A stretch of DNA of 64,000 nt, from NCBI RefSeq assembly GCF_964340395.1, contig NC_135549.1, positions 34,592,332 through 34,656,331 of the forward strand. Direction: 5' to 3'. Of this stretch, positions 49,201-59,275 are shown one piece after another. This stretch comes from Glandiceps talaboti. Lineage: Eukaryota > Hemichordata > Enteropneusta > Spengelidae. Each line of letters opens with the position of its first letter. The first letter of the stretch is position 1. Both the position numbers and the translations under genes were made by a program. The notes beneath the pieces were generated by a model. That model had not been told where the DNA came from. It saw only the letters and a program-made list of their open reading frames with translations, and did no database searches.

Positions 49201-49900
49201 ATACTAGTATTATAACAATCCCAGGTAAACACGTAATACTAGTATTGTAACAGTCCCAGGTAAACACGTAATACTAGTATTGTAACAGTCCCAGGTAAAC
49301 ACATAACACTTGTATTGTAACAGTCCCAGGTAAACACGTAATACTAGTATTGTAACAGTCCCAGGTAAACATGTAATACTAGTATTGTAACAGTCCCAGG
49401 TAAACACGTAATACTAGTATTATAACAGTCCCGGGTAAACACGTAATACTAGTATTGTAACAGTCCCAGGTAAACACGGATTACTAGTATTGTAACAGTC
49501 CCAGGTAAACATGTAACACTAGTATTGTAACAATCCCAGGTAAACATGTAATACTAGTATTGTAACAATCCCAGGTAAACATGTAATACTAGTATTGTAA
49601 CAGTCCCAGGTAAACACGTAATACTAGTATTGTAACAGTCCCAGGTAAACATGTAACACTAGTATTGTAACAGTCCCAGGTAAACACGTAATACTAGTAT
49701 TGTAACAGTCCCGGGTAAACACGTAATACTAGTATTGTAACAGTCCCAGGTAAACACGGATTACTAGTATTGTAACAGTCCCAGGTAAACACGTAATACT
49801 AGTATTGTAACAATCCCAGGTAAACACGTAATACTAGTATTGTAACAATCCCAGGTAAACATGTAATACTAGTATTGTAACAGTCCCAGGTAAACATGTA
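43287..49900. repeat. 35-bp minisatellite, ~188 copies (intron 2)
   Basis: The unit is AATACTAGTATTGTAACAGT followed by CCCAGGTAAACACGT. ACTAGTAT at 43323 and 49833 are exactly 186 periods apart, so there is no net indel. Each unit carries a 12-bp palindrome, AATACTAGTATT. The main variable sites are ACGTAAT/ACATAAC/ATGTAAC and CCCGGG/CCCAGG/CCCTGG. Since 35 is not a multiple of three, each strand cycles through frames; the 65-67-codon ORFs inside are by-products. Confidence 0.98.
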
Positions 49901-49911
49901 TATTGTTACAA

Positions 49912-50530
49912 GAACACACTTACTGTAATGGAATCAACCGTTCTAACAATGCCAGAACACACTTACTGTAATGGAATCATCCATTCTAACAATGCCAGAG
50001 CACACTTACTGTAATGGAATCAACCGTTCTAACAATGCCAGAGCACACTTACTGTAATTGAATCAACCGTTCTAACAATGCCAGAGCACAATTACTGTAA
50101 TTGAATCAACCGTTCTAACAATGCCAGAGCACACTTACTGTAATGGAATCAACCGTTCTAACAATGCCAGAACACACTTACTGTAATTGAATCAACCGTT
50201 CTAACAATGCCAGAACACACTTACTGTAATGGAATCATCCGTTCTAACAATGCCAGAACACACTTACTGTAATTGAATCAACCGTTCTAACAATGCCAGA
50301 GCACACTTACTGTAATGGAATCATCCATTCTAACAATGCCAGAACACACTTACTGCAATGGAATCATCCGTTCTAACAATGCCAGAGCACACTTACTGTA
50401 ATGGAATCATCCATTCTAACAATGCCAGAACACACTTACTGTAATGGAATCATCCATTCTAACAATGCCAGAGCACACTTACTGTAATGGAATCATCCGT
50501 TCTAACAATGCCAGAGCACACTTACTCAAT
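49912..50530. repeat. 43-bp minisatellite, 14 copies (intron 2)
   Basis: The unit starts GAACACACTTACTGTAATGG and continues AATCAACCGTTCTAACAATG CCA. The spacing is exactly 43 bp from 49912 to 50514. It begins within 15 bp of the 35-bp array and ends about 200 bp from exon 2. Variants are CAACCG/CATCCG/CATCCA, ATGG/ATTG and GAAC/GAGC. Confidence 0.97.
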
Positions 50531-50737
50531 GCCAGAACACATCAACATTAATATTATTCTACAACAGTTAATCAAAGTTCTTTGTAAGTATTTTCACTTG
50601 AGTAAAAAGCTTTTAATTTTAATTTTGAAGACATTGGGTGGTGAAAATCTGAAAATGTTGGTCGTGTATATATTATAAATGAATGGGTTACTAATACCTA
50701 CACTTCAAGTGATGGATGAAGATGTCTGAAATCTTAC

Positions 50738-50845
50738 CGGTAGTGTCAAGTGAAGGAAGACTTGCATACTTCCCTCTGCTGACCTTCCCATCTGTGACAA
50801 TCCATGGGCTACAGTGTCTTCATCAAGTATACCATTTGGAGATAA
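50738..50845 (-). CDS. LRGUK: LRGUK exon 2: linker before the LRRs (residues 66-101)
   Basis: It is 108 nt, 36 codons, phase 0 to 0. The acceptor reads TTTGTCAACAG and the donor CCG|GTAAGA. The peptide runs from LSPNGILDEDTVAHGLSQMG through RSAEGSMQVFLHLTLP. The 'E..V..GLS.LGRSA.G..QVFL.LTLP' pattern is the conserved lead-in to the first LRR in LRGUK and flows directly into GYNL of exon 3. It lies about 200 bp from the end of the 43-bp array, so this short exon sits at the edge of more than 7 kb of tandem repeats filling intron 2. Confidence 0.85.
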
Positions 50846-51330
50846 CTGTTGACAAATTATATACTGGATGATCATTCATATGTTTATCATAAAATGTTTA
50901 CAGCTACACCACTTTTACAATGTAGCCAATGCGTGCATGTTTCAAATTTCTTAATCAAGGTTCTCAAAATTTTATTTTTCCTTTTATTATTAATTATACA
51001 TTCACTATGGCATAGAATGAGTTTCAAGAATACTAGTATCTACAGTTGGTTAATATTGTACTTTAGATTAGATGTATTTACTTATTTTTTATTGATGTTG
51101 TTGTTGTTGTGTGTATTGGATGTATTTGTAAGTTTTGAAGATTCCAGATTTATTATATCGTATTAGACATGCCAATTGTATTTATAGGGGCTGGACTAGA
51201 TTAGTTGCTTGACAACTATTTTCATTCCCCCTTTCCTGTTAGCTATTGATGTACATGTACATATTTATCTGGTAAATGTATTTGTAAATAATTGTAATTA
51301 CTATAATATTGGAAATAAATTATCATTAAT
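50846..51330. other. Intron 1 sequence with nothing recognised
   Basis: AT- and T-rich unique sequence upstream of exon 2. Plus-strand ORFs here are hydrophobic by composition and are not called. Confidence 0.5.
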
Positions 51331-52040
51331 ATTAATCTTTGCAATATATGCGATCATTTGGCTGTTGTTATGGCTGTGGTCTTGTTGCTAGGCAAATTTA
51401 CATACATGACTATTCAGTTTTCTATTAATACAATCTCCTAGGGCATGCCTGAAAAGATTTCTAAGTAAGTGAAAATTGACCCAGACGAAGATTTCTTTTT
51501 GGAATAAGGACATGAGAGTGTGCTGAAGGTCTAGTGTTATAGCCATGACTTGGAAAACAGAAATAGTCAGTGAATTTGTGAGGTAATCTGTCTGTTAAGA
51601 GGTCATACATGAATATCCCAACCTGGTAATTAAATTGCTGGTAAATGTTCAAAATATTTAATTCCTTGAATTCACTAGGAGTTTGTTTGGCTGTTGCTAT
51701 GGGTGTGGTCTTGTTGCCAGGCACATTTGCATATACTTTTTGAATGTTTGTTCACTTGTCTAAGAATCCCTGTTATCTTTGTGAAATACACAATTGTTTG
51801 GTTGTTGCTATGGGTGTGGTCATGGTTGCTAGGGATATTTGCATGCATATTTGAATGTTTACTCACTTGCCTACCAGATGTTGTTATTTTAGCAAAATAT
51901 ACTGGCATTTGGTTGTTACTAAGGGTGTTGTCATGGCTGGTAGGGCCAATTGTAATTGTGTCAAAATGTTTTGAACAAAATCTGCAGAATATCACTTCTA
52001 GAAACATCTCACCAAATTTCAAGCTCATTGACCAAGTACT
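51330..52040. repeat. CTGTTGCTATGGGCGTGGTC family, copy F
   Basis: One unit at 51340-51410, an interruption of about 270 bp (51430-51680), then three more units to 51960 and the CTAGAAACATCTCACCAAATTTCA segment. It ends at CTTTTTAGCTCCCGTATGGG, a junction with another repeat. Confidence 0.6.
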
Positions 52041-52261
52041 TTTTAGCTCCCGTATGGGAGGTAATGTCATGGTGATGTCTGTCTGTGCAGAAATTTAGTT
52101 CCACTGATATCTCACTCAAAAAATGCTGAACCAAATGTTTTGCAATTTACTATGTGGCTTTGTCGGGCTGTAACTTAGCGCTGATTAGTTTTTGGGCGTG
52201 GCTAGGCCAGGCTAGCATACATGTAATTAATGATAATTTCTATAATTAATGACACATAGTG

Positions 52262-52781
52262 AAGCCCTTTTAATAGTAGGCACCCAATCAGGCTGTAATC
52301 AGTCTCTGTATCTCACTTGTATTTGATCTTGGGGCAGACTTTGGACTTGAATGAAATGACACCATGTGTGTGTGTAGATCCAGCCAGCAAGTCAACTACT
52401 TATTTTATTACATACTCATACAGGTTTTTTGTACTCCCAAATATTGATATTTCCTTCAAAAGGTATGGGAAGACATACTAAAGATTCAAATTCGTTATTT
52501 TATATGTCTTGGCTTGTTTCACTGTAATATTTTTCAATGTTGCTACACACAGTAAAGCCATTTAGTAGGCACCCACCCTGGCCATAATCTGCCTTTGTAA
52601 CATCACTTGTTGTATTTGATCTTGAGGCTGACTTTGGACTTGAAGGAAATGACACTATTATGTAATAGTGTAAATCCAGCCAGCAAGTCAACTACTTATT
52701 TCATTACATTACTCTTACAGGGTTTTTTACATCCTAAACATTGATGTTTCATGTTCAATGATATGGGAAAGGCATACAATG
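52262..52781. repeat. Tandem duplication, period ~294 bp
   Basis: Segments 52262-52480 and 52556-52781 share GTAGGCACCCA, TTTGATCTTG, GACTTTGGACTTGAA, ATCCAGCCAGCAAGTCAACT and ACTTATTT in the same order with moderate divergence. Confidence 0.8.
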
Positions 52782-53279
52782 AAATTTAGTTGTGTCAATT
52801 AATTCATCCAGAAGGGCTTAATCAATTGCGATGAAACTTGCCACAGATATTAATTACATAGAGATATGATAGATTTTACTGAAATTTAGTGCTGAGTCTT
52901 AATTGTTCATTTGCATAATTAATGAACTTTGGCAATTAGGGCCTATAGCAAGAAAGTTTGCACCAAATTTGATAAAACTTGGTAAAGATATTGACCGAGC
53001 AAAGATAAAATGGTATCAAGTCAATTAATTGCTTATTTGCATATTTGATCAACTTTTGCAATAAGGGATATATAGCCATGACTGTACTTTATTTACTTTT
53101 AAATGTAGAATGGCAAAACTGTTTTCAAAGTCCTTTGCCACACTGGTGAATCATAATTCCAGCTAACCCAGACAATTAAAACAATCACTCCATGATACAC
53201 TTCGCCTACAGAACGTGAATATATAGTTCACTACAAATACCCCAGGAAAATGCTAAAATGATATCTCTGAACGGGAGCG

Positions 53280-53740
53280 TTTGTAGTTTACTTCAAGACC
53301 AAAATTCACATTTTTACACCTAATTTGCATATCGCTGATGACATCACTTTATATGCTTAACATTTCTTCATCTACAAATGTATACACCCCCAATGTATAC
53401 ACCCCCAAATGTATACACCCCCAAATGTATACACCCCCAAATGCATCCCCAGTAAATTTCAGCCAAATCTGCTCAGTAGTTTTGGATGTTGTTCTCACCA
53501 AATTTCAGACTGATCTGCCCAGTAGTTTTTGAGTTGAAGTTTTTTGACCAAAAATCACATTTTTGACCCAAATCTCACACCCGTGGTAAGATCATTTTGA
53601 TTTGAACAATTTCCCAACCAGACACCCAAGGTAATAAACCCACCAAATATCATAGCAATCGGTCCAGCGATTTTTTACTTTAACTTGTTTACACACACAC
53701 ACACAAACAAACACACACACACACAGACAGAGACAGAGAC

Positions 53741-53835
<95 letters not shown>

Positions 53836-53890
53836 CTTTGCCATGCCTATAGCACTACTGAACCTCATCAGTTCAGTTGTGCTAAAAACT
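53280..53890. repeat. CTGTTGCTATGGGCGTGGTC family, copy G (3' half), with (CAGA)n
   Basis: Starts with the ACACCTAATTTGCATATCGCTGATGACATCA segment. It holds a 16-bp tandem repeat (TGTATACACCCCCAAA, four copies, 53379-53445), the long CA/CAGA microsatellite (53691-53834) and the end GTTCAGTTGTGCTAAAAAC. Confidence 0.7.
53691..53834. repeat. (CA)n/(CAGA)n microsatellite
   Basis: CACACA changes to CAGAGA and then to more than 20 consecutive CAGA units. Confidence 0.97.
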
Positions 53891-54376
53891 ACCTCTGGGG
53901 TGGGTGCAACATACGACATCTAATAATAGAGTATGTGTCTATTATTATACATTAGACTATATTATTAGATACCGTATATTATTATAGATGTGCAATGTCC
54001 TGCTGTTCTGTCTTATCCCTCAACCTAGTTCTGCTTGCAGATGGTGCACGCGTTTCCCTCAAGGCTCACCACCGTCCTGCGAAAAGCAATATAATCCACC
54101 TATGTCGAGTGTGAAAGCAAAATTCTTTCGAACCAATAACAAAAGAATTACATACAATTTACAAGCCTATCAAATATTAACAATCGATCGAATATGTACT
54201 CATTTTACATTTCTCTGACGATAGTAGTCACTGGTAACTTCAGGTAAGATCACAAAAAGTGTCGAAATCGGAACTTTTCCAGTTCCGACTGTAATTTCAA
54301 ACGTTCCACCTCACAAACGCCGTTATATTTGATCGGGACGTCCACTAGGGCATCGTACGTAAGGAGGAGGCCAAAC

Positions 54377-54564
54377 TCATTAAAATCTGATGTGGTAACT
54401 AAAAGCGAGTAGCTGCCTTTATTTACCTCTATATGTCCATCATTGTTTCGTTTGGTGCGAGTGATAGGCGGTGATCACTCACAACAAAACAAACGACATA
54501 AAACGATGGAAATATAGAGGTAAATAAAGGCATCTAGCCGCTCTTACCACATCAGATTTTAATC
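54377..54564. mobile_element. Short foldback element in intron 1
   Basis: The left arm, CATTAAAATCTGATGTGGTA to about 54465, and the right arm from about 54480 ending ACCACATCAGATTTTAAT are inverted with about 80-85% identity. A shared core is GCCTTTATTTACCTCTATAT. No ORF. Confidence 0.75.
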
Positions 54565-54862
54565 ACTTTGGGAGGAGGCCCGAAATTACGGTCGAACTTG
54601 TGATTTTTGGGTTTTTGGTCCTCCGAACTGGGACTTTTGAAGCCATCACATCGAGGTAAAATTACTAAATAGTCGATTTAATGCTAATATTTGACCACAG
54701 GGTGCGTTAATTCTTTGGTTACCAGCATTTCTGGTAAGCCCAGGTTTCGCAGCTGTCTCTTTGCAGGACGGCGAAGGAAGGGACGCGGACGACTTACTCA
54801 AGCAAGCAGGAATATGCAAGCAGGAATGAACTAAACTCAAACAAAACGTTTGTTGTTGTTAC

Positions 54863-55057
54863 CTCTACTTCATCATCCGAGCTCTGATTATCGTCCAGAT
54901 CATAGTCTTTTGTGCTATCTGGACGTCTTGAGTCAGGCTGGGGTGTCTGTGGAACGGACGGCGAAAGATCTTCAGGAATATCGGTGAAAGACAATATTTG
55001 TGTGTCTGGGTCCAATATATTTTGGGACGGAGTTGGAGTTACAAGAACGTCCGCCAT
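54863..55057 (-). CDS. LRGUK: LRGUK exon 1: start codon and acidic N-terminus (residues 1-65)
   Basis: This exon opens with MADVLVTPTPSQ and ends in an acidic stretch, DDNQSSDDEVE, directly before a GTAAC donor (GT at 54861-54862). It is 195 nt, exactly 65 codons, phase 0. The segment is rich in Pro, Ser, Thr and Asp with no predicted fold, as expected for the variable N-terminus of LRGUK. The start codon lies inside an AAGATGGCGG motif, a common arrangement at metazoan promoters. Linking it to exon 2 rests on phase, strand and the lack of another start nearer exon 2; residue similarity to known LRGUK N-termini is weak, so this is the least certain of the eight. Confidence 0.65.
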
Positions 55058-55060
55058 CTT
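55051..55060 (-). promoter_or_regulatory. YY1-type motif over the LRGUK start codon
   Basis: The minus strand reads AAGATGGCGG with the ATG being the predicted LRGUK start. This matches the YY1 consensus often found at the 5' end of metazoan genes. A CCCACAATGCC string about 30 bp further upstream loosely resembles a ZNF143-type site. Binding is inference only. Confidence 0.4.
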
Positions 55061-55194
55061 GTTTGTGGATCGCCTGGATACGAGTGAGGCATTGTGGGTA
55101 AATAGAACGCTGCATGATCAGATCGACCATGGTTACCGATCTATTATCATGATTATTCAGATAATAAATCCATGATCAGACTTTCTGATAGGGG

Positions 55195-55221
55195 ACTGTT
55201 TTGTGGGGTGGGGTGGGGTGC

Positions 55222-55274
<53 letters not shown>

Positions 55275-55300
55275 ACCCCCCCCCCCCCCCCCACCCACCT
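55195..55300. repeat. (GT)n and poly-C microsatellites upstream of LRGUK
   Basis: GGGGTGGGGTGGGGTGCG leads into about 27 GT repeats and then about 18 C. This lies 140-240 bp upstream of the LRGUK start codon. Confidence 0.95.
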
Positions 55301-56497
55301 TTAATATAGGATCTGACTGGATGGGGGGTTATTACTTAAGTTCAGTCCAGGCATCTGCCCTTTGGTGCAAAGTCAATTCTTTGACAGAAATTGCACACAT
55401 TCAATAATAGTTGGATGATGAAGTAGGATTCTTGAAGGCAATATGGTTGGCAGATAATTTTATTTGTACATTTGCGCATCTGGAACACCTTCAGCCATGT
55501 CTACAGAGGTGTGAAATTTCTTCATATTACACTTAGTCACTGCAATGGAGGATGTCATCATAGTTACCCGTGGAACATTGGAACAACTTTCATGAAGGAA
55601 TTTTTTATATCCTGTAGATGGTACTATGACAGAGAATTTGCTATCAAATTCATTAATCTGACTTAGTTAAAAAGTTGAGAAGGCTTTAAAAGTTCCATGA
55701 AAAACGGTCAAGAGATGCAATTAAGCTTTATGGTCCAGGTTTTTAATAAATAGATCTTTACAGAAAAGTAGGGGTGCTATCATAAATCTATAAAAGTTTC
55801 ATTTATATACTGATGTCCATTTTATTATAATTGCTCTATCATTTTTCTGACCATTTCTTTTCAACAAATTCAAAAGCAATAGTCTAGCCAATAATGAGAC
55901 TAACCAAGGAGTTAAGGTACATTTGTTGCAATGGATAGAGAACAAGGCCTCTTAAAAAGTTTAGCCTTGAGGGAAGAATTTTCTAGACATTCTGGCAAGA
56001 AGCTGGCAGCTTATCTACGTGCAATTGAATCAAATTTTCTTCTTACTATCACTAGCTTTTCTAAGATAACATCAAATCAGTGAGCCCTTTTAAATGCATT
56101 TCTATTTTTTTTTTGGGGGGGGGGGGGGTGAGAATGATTTTTCCAACATACTATTAGTGTGCACTTAATCCTGCTAATATATAGCTTATATGTATGAAAT
56201 AATAATATTGTTTATCACATTACTACTTCTTTAATATGCCAAGTTTCTAAAATATGTATATTAATGGCTGCCACAATTTTCAGCCTTTTCTGTTTAGTTC
56301 ATCAACAAACACTATGAACTCACAAACGTTCTCCCTAGATAATGTAAAAATCATATATTACATGTGATTGAATAGTGAAATAAAAGGCTGTTTTCAACAT
56401 ATAAATCTGATACCTGTCATTCACAAATATACTATATACATGTACCAACATTTATTTAGCTGAACTATCATTCCTACAACAAAAATGTACATGAATG
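55301..56497. other. Intergenic sequence with short coding-like scraps
   Basis: A 64-codon plus frame (55472-55666) and a 50-residue plus ORF (55931-56083, MDREQGLLKSLALREEFSRH...) look slightly coding-like but match nothing I recognise and have no splice or promoter context. The first is also open on the minus strand. A poly-G tract lies at about 56113-56128. Confidence 0.4.
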
Positions 56498-59275
56498 AGT
56501 TGCACGAAATACATTCTATTTGTCGGCGATGGTCCAGGTAGCTTGCATTTAATACATTTAATACATTTAATACATTTAATGCATTTAATGCATTCAATAC
56601 ATTCTAGAGTTGCACGAAATACATTCCGGGTAGCTTGCATTTAATACATTTAATACATTTAATACATTTAATGCATTTAATACATTTAATGCATTCTAGA
56701 GTTGCACGAAATACATTCTATTTCTCGGCGATGGTCCGGGTAGCTTGCATTTAATACATTTAATACATTTAATGCATTTAATACATTGTAGACTTGCACG
56801 AAATACATTCTATTCCTCGGCGATGGTCCGGGTAGCTTGCATTTAATACATTTAATGCATTTAATACATTCTAGAGTTGCACGAAATACATTCTATTCGT
56901 CGGCGATGGCATTAAATGTATTAAATTTATTTAAATGCAAGCTACCCGGACCATCGCCGACAAATAGAATGTATTTCGTGCAACTCTAGAATGTATTAAA
57001 TGTATTAAATGCATTAAATGCATTAAATGAATTAAATGTATTAAATGTATTAAATGCAAGCTACCCGGACCATCGCCGAGGAATAGAATGTATTTCGTGC
57101 AACTCTAGAATGTATTAAATGTATTAAATGTATTAAATGCAAGCTACCCGGACCATCGCCGAGGAATAGAATGTATTTCGTGCAACTCTAGAATGTATTA
57201 AATGCATTAAATGCATTAAATTTATTAAATGTACTAAATGCAATCTACCCGGACCATTGCCGAGAAATAGAATGTATTTCGTGCAACTCTAGAATGTATT
57301 AAATACATTAAATGTATTAAATGCATTAAATGCATTAAATGTATTAGATGTATTAAATGCAAGCTACCCGGACCATCGCCGAGAAATAGAATGTATTTCG
57401 TGCAACTCTAGAATGTATTAAATGCATTAAATGTATTAAATGCATTAAATGTATTAAATGTATTAAATGCAAGCTACCCAGACCATCGCCAAGAAGTAGA
57501 ATGTATTTCGTGCAACTCTAGAATGTATTAAATGTATTAAATGCAAGGTCTCGTACCGTCTCTCGATACTAGAATGTATTAAATGTATTAAATGCAAGGT
57601 CCCGTACCGTCTCCCGATACTAGAATGTATTAAATGTATTAAATGCAAGGTCCCGTACCGTCTACCGATACTAGAATGTATTTCGTGCAACTCTAGAATG
57701 TATTAAATGCATTAAATGCAAGGTCCCGTACCGTCTCCAATACTAGAATGTATTTCGTGCAACTCTGCATTTAATACATTTAATGCATTTAATACATTCT
57801 AGAGTTGCACGAAATACATTCTATTTGTCGACGATGGTCCGGGTAGCTTGCATTTAATACATTTAATACATTCTAGAGTTCCACGAAATACATTCTATTT
57901 CTCGGCGATGGTCCGGGTAGCTTGCATATAATACATTTAATACATTTAATGCATTTAATACATTTAATACATTCTAGAGTTGCACGAAATACATTCTATT
58001 TATCGGCGATGGTCCCGGTAGCTTTTTGTCGGCGATGGTCTGGGTAGCTTGCATTTAATACATTTAATACATTTAATGCATTTAATGCATTTAATACATT
58101 CTAGAGTTGCACGAAATACATTCTATTCCTCGGCGATGGTCCGGGTAGCTTGCATTTAATACATTTAATACATTTAATGCATTTAATACATTCTAGAGTT
58201 GCTCGAAATACATTCTATTTATCGGCGATGGTCCGGGTAGCTTGCATTTAATACATTTAATGCATTTAATGCATTTAATGCATTTAATACATTCTAGAGT
58301 TGCACGAAATACATTCTATTTGTCGGCGATGGCATTAAATGTATTAAATGTATTAAATGCAAGCTACCCGGACCATCGCCGACAAATAGAATGTATTTCG
58401 TGCAACTCTAGAATGTATTAAATGCATTAAATGTATTAAATGTATTAAATGCAAGCTACCCGGACCATCGGCGAGAAGTAGAATGTATTTCGTGCAACTC
58501 TAGAATGTATTAAATGTATTAAATGCAAGGTCCCGTACCGTCTCCCGATACTAGAATGTATGTAGCTTGCATTTAATACATTTAATACATTTAATGCATT
58601 TAATACATTTAATACATTCTAGAGTTGCACGAAATACATTCTATTTGTCGACGATGGTCCGGGTAGCTTGTATTTAATACATTTAATACATTTAATACAT
58701 TCTAGAGTTGCACGAAATACATTCTATTCCTCGGCGATGGTCCGGGTAGCTTGCATTTAATACATTTAATACATTTAATACATTTTATGCATTTAATACA
58801 TTTAATACATTCTAGAGTTGCACGAAATACATTCTATTCCTCGGCGATGGTCCGGGTAGCTTGCATTTAATACATTTAATACATTTAATGCATTTAATAC
58901 ATTCTAGAGTTGCTCGAAATACATTCTATTTATCGGCGATGGTCCGGGTAGCTTGTATTTAATACATTTAATGCATTTAATACATTCTAGAGTTGCACGA
59001 AATACATTCTATTTGTCGACGATGGTCCGGGTAGCTTGCATTTAATACATTTAATACATTTAATGCATTTAATACATTTAATACATTCTGGAGTTGCACG
59101 AAATACATTCTATTTATCGGCGATGGTCCGGGTAGCTTGTATTTAATACATTTAATGCATTTAATACATTTAATACATTCTAGAGTTGCACAAAATACAT
59201 TCTATTTATCGGCGATGGTCCCGGTAGCCTTTTGTCGGCGATGGTCCGGGTAGCTTGCATTTAATGAATACTAAC
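56498..59275. repeat. Compound satellite with blocks in alternating orientation
   Basis: The unit combines CTAGAGTTGCACGAAATACA, TTCTATT, TCGGCGATGGTCCGGGTAGC and TTGCATTTAATACATTT, the last being a 9-bp sub-repeat (CATTTAATA) of variable number. Orientation switches near 56910, 57766, 58332 and 58561 (forward, reverse, forward, reverse, forward). Both forward-to-reverse switches occur at the same sequence, GTCGGCGATGGC|ATTAAATG. A second unit type with GGTCCCGTACCGTCTCCCGA lies in the reverse blocks (57542-57745 and about 58527). Confidence 0.92.

Larger units (their letters stand above)
8734..55057 (-). other. LRGUK: LRGUK gene, 5' half (eight exons; guanylate-kinase exons not in window)
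   Basis: Eight exons on the minus strand join in compatible phases to 1005 nt (335 codons). The encoded LRRs follow the order of vertebrate LRGUK as I remember it, ending in the LRR cap that precedes the guanylate-kinase-like domain. In mammals LRGUK acts in sperm manchette, acrosome and flagellum assembly; a ciliary or sperm role here is inference. The introns, from 1 to 7, are about 4.0, 8.0, 5.3, 2.3, 5.5, 7.4 and 12.8 kb, with phases 0, 0, 1, 0, 1, 0, 0. No guanylate-kinase exon was found between 1 and 8733, so the gene continues off the low-coordinate end. No transcript data were available; the splice sites are read by eye. Confidence 0.85.

Noticed and set aside
43287-49900. Short minus-strand ORFs of 65-67 codons (MFTWDCYNTS...)
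   Set aside because: They are frame-cycling translations of the 35-bp unit.
55472-56083. Plus-strand ORFs as an upstream gene
   Set aside because: The first is open on both strands, neither has a known domain, and no splice or promoter signals support them.
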